Of a DNA stretch of 11,226 nt, positions 6,830 through 11,226 are shown one piece after another. The stretch is from positions 662 through 11,887 of the forward strand of contig DLFY01000136.1 in assembly GCA_002482415.1 (NCBI GenBank), in the 5' to 3' direction. Position 1 is the first letter of the stretch, and each line of letters opens with the position of its first letter. This DNA is from Phycisphaerales bacterium UBA7708. GTDB lineage: Bacteria > Planctomycetota > Phycisphaerae > Sedimentisphaerales > Anaerohalosphaeraceae. Position numbers and translations under genes: made by a program. The notes under the pieces were generated by a model. That model was not told where the DNA came from and made no database searches. It saw only the letters and a list, made by a program, of their open reading frames with translations.

Positions 6830-6882
6830 TTTAGATTAGAAAGGAACGCAGCCAAAATCAACTATTGGCTCTTTCCTCTAAA
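6830..6882. repeat. Large imperfect inverted repeat (about 17 bp paired)
   Basis: Three paired blocks nest around a 9-nt loop: TTTAGA (6830-6835) with TCTAAA (6877-6882), GAAAG (6839-6843) with CTTTC (6871-6875), and AGCCAA (6850-6855) with TTGGCT (6865-6870). The left side has a TT bulge and a six-base bulge. Neither strand has a T-run after it, so a simple terminator is unlikely. It lies 53-105 nt upstream of the minus-strand ATG and could be a structured leader or a binding site. Confidence 0.5.
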
Positions 6883-6963
6883 CTTTACTTATACTGAAAT
6901 CCAATGCCAAAGTCAAGCCGCCCAAACCTCCCCTGGATACCATTCCAGACTTGAATACATCTG

Positions 6964-6983
6964 AATCAGTATTTTTACTGATT
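6964..6983. repeat. Perfect palindrome upstream of the propeller gene promoter
   Basis: AATCAGTA-TTTT-TACTGATT, an 8-bp perfect dyad with 4-bp centre, ending 24 bp before the predicted -35 box at 7008. The position suits an operator or activator site for the plus-strand gene; a regulator is not identified. Confidence 0.5.
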
Positions 6984-7007
6984 AGACAATGCACATTGCG
7001 AAATTAC

Positions 7008-7037
7008 TTGACAATCCATACTGGTTTTTTGTACGAT
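7008..7037 (+). promoter_or_regulatory. Predicted sigma-70 promoter for the propeller/dockerin gene
   Basis: A consensus TTGACA (7008-7013), an 18-nt spacer, then TACGAT (7032-7037). The transcript would start near 7044 and carry a leader of about 95 nt containing a small hairpin and a strong ribosome site. Confidence 0.6.
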
Positions 7038-7082
7038 AGAATGCGACAATTTCAAGGATTCATGCTTTTCACCGATTCATCT

Positions 7083-7098
7083 GATTGACTGCTCAATC
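7083..7098 (+). repeat. Small hairpin in the leader of the propeller/dockerin gene
   Basis: GATTGA-CTGC-TCAATC, a 6-bp perfect stem with a tetraloop, 40 nt before the ATG and 27 nt before the AGGAGG site. It could affect leader stability or translation, or be chance. Confidence 0.35.
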
Positions 7099-7138
7099 GA
7101 GATCCGGAGAAAATTAAACCGCTTTAGGAGGGTAACAC

Positions 7139-8806
7139 ATGAACAGGCACAACATCTTTATGCTCATTCTGACGGTCTCTTTATCCACCGCATTCGGCCA
7201 CAGCTACAACATCCAGGAATTCATCATGTCCTCAGACTCTGCAACGATGATGAACGTGCAAACCGCTGGTGATTATGTGGTCTATTCCAAAATGGCGATG
7301 CAGGCGTACGGGTACCAGCTTTCCACGCGACAGGAGTTTCAAATCATGCAGGGGGGCATCACGATAGATACCTGGAACCTGAAAATGAACAGTCACTACG
7401 TGGTCGGCTGGTCGATGGCCTCCCCCGGATTATATGGCTACGACCTGGACGCCCGCCAGATGTTTCTGATCAAACAAATCGATGCCATGCCCTTCACGAT
7501 CGTCCTGACTGACCGGTATGTCTATTGGGCCGACACAATCGATCCGATGAACCCTAAGCTTCTGGGATACGACCTGATTACACGGCAGGAATTTCTTGTG
7601 AGGGAAAATTTTATGGATTACATGAGCCTCAAAGCCGCCGGCAATTATGTGATCTGGGCGGAAGATGCGCTCATGAAGGCTTATGGATATGATACCGCAA
7701 CTCAGGAAACATTCCTGATCGCAGAGAATGGCTTTTTTGATTCCATGTCCACGGTCATGAACGACAGATACCTGATTTACAGGGATATGGATAATCTGTA
7801 TGCCTATGATTTACCCAATCGCCAGTCATTCATCGTAACCACCGAAGATGTGGACATGATGTCCCTCAGGCTCACGTCCCATTTTGTAATCTGGAAAGAG
7901 ATGGCAATGATGAAGCTGTGGGCCTATGATCTGGATGCAAAGCAGCAGCATCTGATTACATCCTCTCCGACCGATCCCGCACTGCTTGTAAATGACAACT
8001 ATGTCATCTGGAAAGATTCAGGATTCATGGATTTGCATAATTTTAGTTTGCAAACCCTGCAGAATCAGGACATCAATACCCAATCTGATATCATGATGCC
8101 TGTCCTGTCTGGAGATTACCTGATCTGGAGCTATTATAATGCTGAAACCATGCTGACATTATTCGAAGGATACGATCTCGCAACAGAACAGCCGTTTACC
8201 ATTTCCTCTTCATCCTCCGGCGCGGCCTACCCCCCGGCCGCGGTCGGCGATTATGTCATCTGGTCCGATATGGTCAATGCAATGCCGATCCTGAAAGGGG
8301 CGCAGATATTCAAGCTGCCCAATGATCTCTGTTCCGACGCAGTCAGCATAACAACGGATATTCCGTATGATGGAACGACGCTCGGCTCTACCGGCACAGA
8401 CCTGTCCAGTTGCGGCTTCAATGATTCTTACGATGTCTGGAATCGTTATGTACCCGCCGCCGGCGGCGCCGTCACCATCTCCACCGACGGCAGTTCCTTT
8501 GATACGATATTGAGCGTCTATGAAGGCTGCGGCGGAAAGGAATTGGCCTGCAATGATGACTACAGCCTCGAAAATCCTTACTCTCAAATTGTTCTGAATG
8601 CCGTCAAGGGAAAGACCTACCTGATCCGCATCGCCGGCTTTGACGGCCAGCAGGGTGCCTACAAACTGCTGGCAACACGCGGAACATGTGCCAATCCGCC
8701 CCAGAGCGACACCAACAACGACTGCAAAGTGGACATGCAGGATTTGGCCGTCCTTGCCGCCGAGTGGCTCCACTGCGGCAAGAGCAATCCGGCCGATTGC
8801 CTATAA
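7139..8806 (+). CDS. Secreted nine-repeat TolB-like beta-propeller protein with PPC-like and dockerin-like domains
   Basis: A 555-residue exported protein. Residues 1-20 form a signal peptide. Residues 22-394 hold nine repeats of about 38-45 residues with the pattern YVIWxD...YGYDLxTRQxFLI; the aromatic that opens each unit falls near residues 46, 87, 127, 170, 211, 249, 288, 327 and 372. This matches TolB-type beta-propeller repeats of bacterial and archaeal surface proteins. The region is unusually rich in Met. Residues 395-515 resemble a pre-peptidase C-terminal (PPC) type beta-sandwich: NDLCSDA, FDTILSVYEGC, CNDD, TYLIRIAG, GAYKL, with Cys pairs that could form disulfides. Residues 523-544 are a single dockerin-like EF-hand (D524, N526, D528, K530, D532, D535) with DLAVLAAEWL. 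AGGAGG lies 7 nt before the ATG. No catalytic residues recognised; likely a surface or matrix binding protein. Confidence 0.8.
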   Translation: MNRHNIFMLILTVSLSTAFGHSYNIQEFIMSSDSATMMNVQTAGDYVVYSKMAMQAYGYQLSTRQEFQIMQGGITIDTWNLKMNSHYVVGWSMASPGLYGYDLDARQMFLIKQIDAMPFTIVLTDRYVYWADTIDPMNPKLLGYDLITRQEFLVRENFMDYMSLKAAGNYVIWAEDALMKAYGYDTATQETFLIAENGFFDSMSTVMNDRYLIYRDMDNLYAYDLPNRQSFIVTTEDVDMMSLRLTSHFVIWKEMAMMKLWAYDLDAKQQHLITSSPTDPALLVNDNYVIWKDSGFMDLHNFSLQTLQNQDINTQSDIMMPVLSGDYLIWSYYNAETMLTLFEGYDLATEQPFTISSSSSGAAYPPAAVGDYVIWSDMVNAMPILKGAQIFKLPNDLCSDAVSITTDIPYDGTTLGSTGTDLSSCGFNDSYDVWNRYVPAAGGAVTISTDGSSFDTILSVYEGCGGKELACNDDYSLENPYSQIVLNAVKGKTYLIRIAGFDGQQGAYKLLATRGTCANPPQSDTNNDCKVDMQDLAVLAAEWLHCGKSNPADCL

Positions 8807-8870
8807 GCCGACACAAAGTATCTTTTATATTCCAGCACAACCGTTGAAGTGCAAAACCATCAAATACACA

Positions 8871-8910
8871 GGACCGGCGGGGTCTCCAATAGACCCGCCG
8901 GCCTTTTTTT
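8871..8910 (+). terminator. Strong intrinsic terminator after the propeller/dockerin gene
   Basis: CCGGCGGGGTCT pairs with AGACCCGCCGG around a CCAAT loop: 11 bp with one bulged G, plus an outer GG/CC pair. It is followed by seven T (8904-8910), 65-104 nt after the stop codon. Confidence 0.9.
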
Positions 8911-9025
8911 ATCTGCCGAAATCTCTTTTTTTTAATTTTCCCCCCTTTTTTAAAGTAAAATACCCTCACGGAACGTCATAGTGTCAGAATGATGTTGGTC
9001 CGACACATTTAATCGTGAGTCATTA
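8911..9025 (+). other. Leader region of the ECF sigma unit
   Basis: Begins with a pyrimidine-rich tract (8922-8951, runs of T and C) and then an imperfect inverted repeat GTGTC...GACAC (8981-9006, 7 pairs with one mismatch) ending 19 nt before the sigma ATG. GGAAC at 8970-8974 matches a typical ECF -35 element, but I cannot find a matching -10 at the right distance, so no promoter is called. Confidence 0.35.
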
Positions 9026-9568
9026 ATGCTCGAAGATAAATTGCTAATCTGGAATCTGAAGCGCGGCAGCCGCACGGCCCTGGAACGCATCTATGCCAAA
9101 TACCGCACGGACCTGCTGACGCTGGCAACGGCTCTTTTACATGACGTTCATGCCGCCGAGGATGTCGTTCACGATGTCTTTGTCACCTTCGCTCAGTCCG
9201 GGCGGACGCTGACCATCACAGGAAGCCTCAAAAGCTACCTGATGACCAGCGTCGCCAACCGGGCACGCGACCGGATTCGTTCGGCCAAACGACAGGCGGC
9301 TCCACTGGATAATCCCGATTCACTGCCGGCACAACCCGACAATTCGCAAACATCAGCCGTCTGCAATGAATCGATGCTCCTGCTGAGCCGCGCCCTCGAG
9401 CAGCTTCCTTATGAACAGCGCGAAGCGGTCATTCTGCATATCCGCGGACAGATGACCTTTAAAGCCATCGCACAAACTCAGAATCTTCCTATCCAAACCG
9501 TCCAGAGCCGGTACCGCTATGGACTTGATAAACTGCGGGTCATCCTGAATGGTGAGGTCACACAATGA
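9026..9568 (+). CDS. ECF-type RNA polymerase sigma factor
   Basis: A 180-residue group 4 (extracytoplasmic function) sigma factor that would direct RNA polymerase to a dedicated promoter set. Region 2 covers about residues 14-90, with LLHDVHAAEDVVHDVFVTF (38-56), the family's core-binding and -10 recognition segment, and a basic NRARDRIRSAKR stretch (78-89). A polar linker (91-118) leads to region 4 (about 120-172): LEQLPYEQREAVILH followed by a helix-turn-helix with FKAIAQTQNLPIQTVQSRYRYGLDKLR (145-171) for -35 binding. Length is normal and no extra domain is present. The ribosome site is weak (GAG, 6 nt from ATG). Its stop overlaps the start of the next gene (ATGA), which marks a coupled sigma/anti-sigma operon, enclosed by terminators on both sides. 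Confidence 0.93.
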   Translation: MLEDKLLIWNLKRGSRTALERIYAKYRTDLLTLATALLHDVHAAEDVVHDVFVTFAQSGRTLTITGSLKSYLMTSVANRARDRIRSAKRQAAPLDNPDSLPAQPDNSQTSAVCNESMLLLSRALEQLPYEQREAVILHIRGQMTFKAIAQTQNLPIQTVQSRYRYGLDKLRVILNGEVTQ

Positions 9569-10749
9569 AACCAGCAGAAGACATAAAAAAACTGATCGAA
9601 CAAATCGAGGTAACGCCCAGCCCCCGCATGGACCGGCACATCCTGTCGGACATGCTGGCGGCCCGGGACAACGCCTCGCAAACTCCGGCGGACAACACTC
9701 CGCCGACAATCTGGAGTACCATCATGCATAATAAACTGACAAAATGGACCGTCGCCGCCGCAATACTCATCGCGGTCCTGCTCGGCACCCATTCCCTTGT
9801 TCTGGTAAGCCCGACCTTTGCCGAGGTCATCAAACCCCTGTTCACCGCCGAGACCATCACGTTCGATTTCATCACTGGCAATGAACAGACCGACCCCGTC
9901 GTCCACGACTGCATCAAAGGCTCGCGCATCCGCAGGACAATCTCGAACATGCCCAATACCATCATGCTGATCGACCTTGAACAATCCAAAATGCTCAACC
10001 TCGATACCGCCAAAAAACAGGCCGCCCTGTTTGATATCGAAGGCCCCCTGCAGGAAGCCACCAAAAGCTTTCTGGTCTTCATCCGCGACACCATCACCCG
10101 CCTGCAGGCCAATCCTGAATTCCAGGCTCAGAAGCTGCCCCGCAAAGAATTCGACGGCAAGTCGCTGATCGGCTTTACCTCCAGCGGTCCCAACGAACAC
10201 ATCACCATCTGGGCCGACCCCAGGACCGCCCTGCCGGTACGGATCGAACTCCGGATCGGTCAGCAATCCACCGTGCTCAAAAACTTCGTGTTCAATATCC
10301 CCATCGACGACAGCGACCTGAGCATCGAGGTTCCTGCCGGCTACACACTCCAGAAGCCCCAGATGGACCTGTCCAACGTCACCGAAGCGGATTTCGTGGA
10401 AAGCCTCCGCATCTGGGCGACCGTCCTCAACAGGGGCCAGTTCCCCGATGCCATCGACGCTCCGGCCTTTATGAAACTCGTCGGCCAAATGGACCAGGTC
10501 GTGGCCGGAATTGACATGCCCGAGGCCCAACTGGCGCGGCTCGGTGAGAAATTCGGACAGGGTATGATGTTTATCATGCTCTATCAAACCCGCGGGCTGG
10601 AACCGTGGCACTATGCCGGCCAGGGTGTCAAGGCCGGCGACGCCCAGAAGGCCGTCTTCTGGTACCGACCCAAAGACTCCCCGACATACCGGGTCATCTA
10701 TGGCGATTTTACCGTACGGGATGTGCCGCCGGGCGACTTGCCCCAATAA
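9565..10749 (+). CDS. Putative anti-sigma factor: one-TM protein with LolA/RseB-like extracytoplasmic domain
   Basis: A 394-residue membrane protein, probably the anti-sigma partner of the ECF factor encoded just upstream (4-bp ATGA overlap). Residues 1-60 are cytoplasmic and polar, with no HxxxCxxC zinc motif. One membrane helix lies at about 62-81 with Lys57/Lys60 before it, giving N-in topology. Residues 85-264 resemble LolA/RseB-type lipoprotein-binding folds: a strand rich in FTAETITFDFITG, then IMLIDLEQSKMLNLDTAKKQ with the family's 'D...K.L.L....K' pattern, LPVRIEL (223-229), and FVFNIPIDDSDLSIEVPAGY closing the sheet. Residues 266-394 are a further module ending in AVFWYRP...YRVIYGDFTVRDVPP that I associate with planctomycete proteins. 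The role as anti-sigma and stress sensor is inferred from operon and topology, not from a recognised anti-sigma domain. A strong terminator follows. Confidence 0.7.
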   Translation: MKPAEDIKKLIEQIEVTPSPRMDRHILSDMLAARDNASQTPADNTPPTIWSTIMHNKLTKWTVAAAILIAVLLGTHSLVLVSPTFAEVIKPLFTAETITFDFITGNEQTDPVVHDCIKGSRIRRTISNMPNTIMLIDLEQSKMLNLDTAKKQAALFDIEGPLQEATKSFLVFIRDTITRLQANPEFQAQKLPRKEFDGKSLIGFTSSGPNEHITIWADPRTALPVRIELRIGQQSTVLKNFVFNIPIDDSDLSIEVPAGYTLQKPQMDLSNVTEADFVESLRIWATVLNRGQFPDAIDAPAFMKLVGQMDQVVAGIDMPEAQLARLGEKFGQGMMFIMLYQTRGLEPWHYAGQGVKAGDAQKAVFWYRPKDSPTYRVIYGDFTVRDVPPGDLPQ

Positions 10750-10765
10750 AGACAGACAACTCCCC

Positions 10766-10807
10766 CAGGGCCGGGCCGATTCGACAGAATCCCCGGCCCT
10801 GTTTTTT
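10766..10807 (+). terminator. Strong intrinsic terminator closing the sigma/anti-sigma operon
   Basis: CAGGGCCGGG (10766-10775) pairs perfectly with CCCGGCCCTG (10792-10801); inside, GATTC pairs with GAATC around a GACA loop, with a CC bulge. Six T follow (10802-10807). It begins 17 nt after the stop codon. Confidence 0.92.
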
Positions 10808-11052
10808 GACCGGATTTACAGAATGTGCAGGATAGATATCCCCCCTCCGCAGGATAACCAAGTGCGGGAGGCCATGTATTCTATTACAAATGGGTCCGAT
10901 AACGTCTTGTCTCGACAAAATACAGGCTGGAAAGGGCTAAGGTCTTGCTTTAAAACCCTGCATTTTGGTATAATAAGGCAATGTTTAATGGGGAATTTGT
11001 CGAAATACACGAATCAGAGGAAGTCGGCTGATACTTAAAAAAGGGATGTGGT
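10808..11052 (+). other. Intergenic region ahead of the last gene
   Basis: Contains an imperfect hairpin, CCTCCGCA (10844-10851) with TGCGGGAGG (10863-10871, one bulge), lacking a T-run, and then the extended -10 promoter listed separately. No gene is supported; the open frames here have no ribosome site or recognisable content. Confidence 0.4.
10945..10974 (+). promoter_or_regulatory. Extended -10 sigma-70 promoter for the GLUG-like gene
   Basis: A perfect extended -10, TGGTATAAT (TATAAT at 10969-10974), with a weak -35 TTGCTT (10945-10950) at 18 nt. Transcription should start near 10981, leaving a leader of about 72 nt before the ATG at 11053. Confidence 0.65.
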
Positions 11053-11226
11053 ATGAGAACTCTCGTAACATTATTGGTCGGGATAGCGGCACTGTCTTCG
11101 TTTTGTCAGGCGTATGACTGGGGGACCAACCCCGGCGACGGCTCGGCGGGCAATCCTTATCAGGTCAGCACCGCCCAGCAGTTGATTGCGATTGATTCAG
11201 ACCCTGCGGTACTGGATAAACACTTC
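11053..11226 (+). CDS. Secreted GLUG/beta-helix-type surface protein, N-terminal fragment
   Basis: The first 58 codons of a gene cut by the right edge. Residues 1-20 (MRTLVTLLVGIAALSSFCQA) are a typical signal peptide. The mature start GTNPGDGSAGNPYQVSTAQQ, then LIAIDSDPAVLDKHF, matches the opening of GLUG-motif and right-handed beta-helix secreted proteins of planctomycetes and other bacteria (G-GS-G--NPY-I-TA-QL--I---P---DKHF, normally followed by LTADIDL). GGGA lies 7 nt before the ATG, and a strong promoter lies upstream. The function of the full protein, including any enzymatic or adhesive domain, cannot be seen. Confidence 0.7.
   Translation, partial: MRTLVTLLVGIAALSSFCQAYDWGTNPGDGSAGNPYQVSTAQQLIAIDSDPAVLDKHF

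Larger units (their letters stand above)
6778..7138. other. 361-bp divergent control region between two dockerin-protein genes
   Basis: No gene is seen. The region holds the ribosome sites of both flanking genes (GGAGGA for the minus gene; AGGAGG at 7126-7131 for the plus gene), a good plus-strand promoter, and three separate inverted repeats listed individually. No convincing minus-strand promoter was found; TTGATT/TAATCT at 17-nt spacing exists but overlaps the large hairpin and matches poorly. Confidence 0.5.

Noticed and set aside
8922..8951. Poly-T/poly-C tract as a second terminator or functional element
   Set aside because: No hairpin precedes it. It may only be a homopolymer-rich spacer, and its length could be affected by sequencing error.
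8970..9000. ECF-type autoregulated promoter ahead of the sigma gene (GGAAC at 8970-8974)
   Set aside because: No plausible ECF -10 element was found 16-17 nt downstream, so the single GGAAC may be chance.
9517..10746. 409-residue open frame on the minus strand
   Set aside because: It is the exact antisense of the anti-sigma-like gene, with low-complexity Gly/Asp/His/Val composition typical of a shadow frame. The plus-strand gene has a coupled start, a membrane helix and a terminator.
10844..10871. Hairpin CCTCCGCA/TGCGGGAGG as a terminator
   Set aside because: No T-run follows on either strand and a much better terminator lies just upstream at 10766-10807.

Overview
The window looks like a chromosome segment of a planctomycete, probably of the Phycisphaerae/Sedimentisphaerales type. 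This is inferred from protein style, not from a marker gene. Two exported proteins end in the single dockerin-like EF-hand motif common there (Asp-rich loop followed by DLAxLAxxWL). A membrane protein carries a C-terminal 'FWYRP...YRVIYGDF' module that I associate with planctomycete hypothetical proteins. An incomplete gene at the right edge starts like a secreted GLUG/beta-helix surface protein. I see no phage, IS, CRISPR, tRNA or rRNA genes.

Left part (1-1762): on the minus strand, a META-domain lipoprotein gene is followed by the start of a DUF5009-type membrane acyltransferase gene, probably as one operon. Divergent from them is a creatininase-family metal amidohydrolase gene. Middle (1738-4781): two CPA1-type cation/proton antiporters are transcribed away from a shared 308-bp promoter region. 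The minus-strand one is NhaP2-like with a C-terminal RCK_C domain; the plus-strand one is shorter and lacks it. Next (4813-6777, minus strand): a Tat-exported aldo/keto reductase gene lies downstream of a secreted protein with a thrombospondin-C-terminal-like domain plus dockerin.

Right part (7139-11226, plus strand): a secreted nine-repeat beta-propeller/PPC/dockerin protein ends in a strong terminator. A two-gene unit follows: an ECF sigma factor and, with a 4-bp ATGA overlap, a one-TM anti-sigma-like protein with a LolA/RseB-like extracytoplasmic domain, closed by a second strong terminator. The last gene begins a GLUG-like secreted protein behind an extended -10 promoter.

The most unusual features are: a 100-bp interspersed repeat (88% identical, gapless) placed in the same orientation just ahead of two unrelated minus-strand genes; the sigma/anti-sigma pair in which RseA-like and RseB-like roles seem fused in one protein; the predicted nine-bladed propeller with N-terminal strand closure; and the hairpin-rich 361-bp region between two divergent dockerin-protein genes. 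The common theme is the cell envelope: export, ion homeostasis and envelope stress sensing. No single known multigene system explains the whole window.
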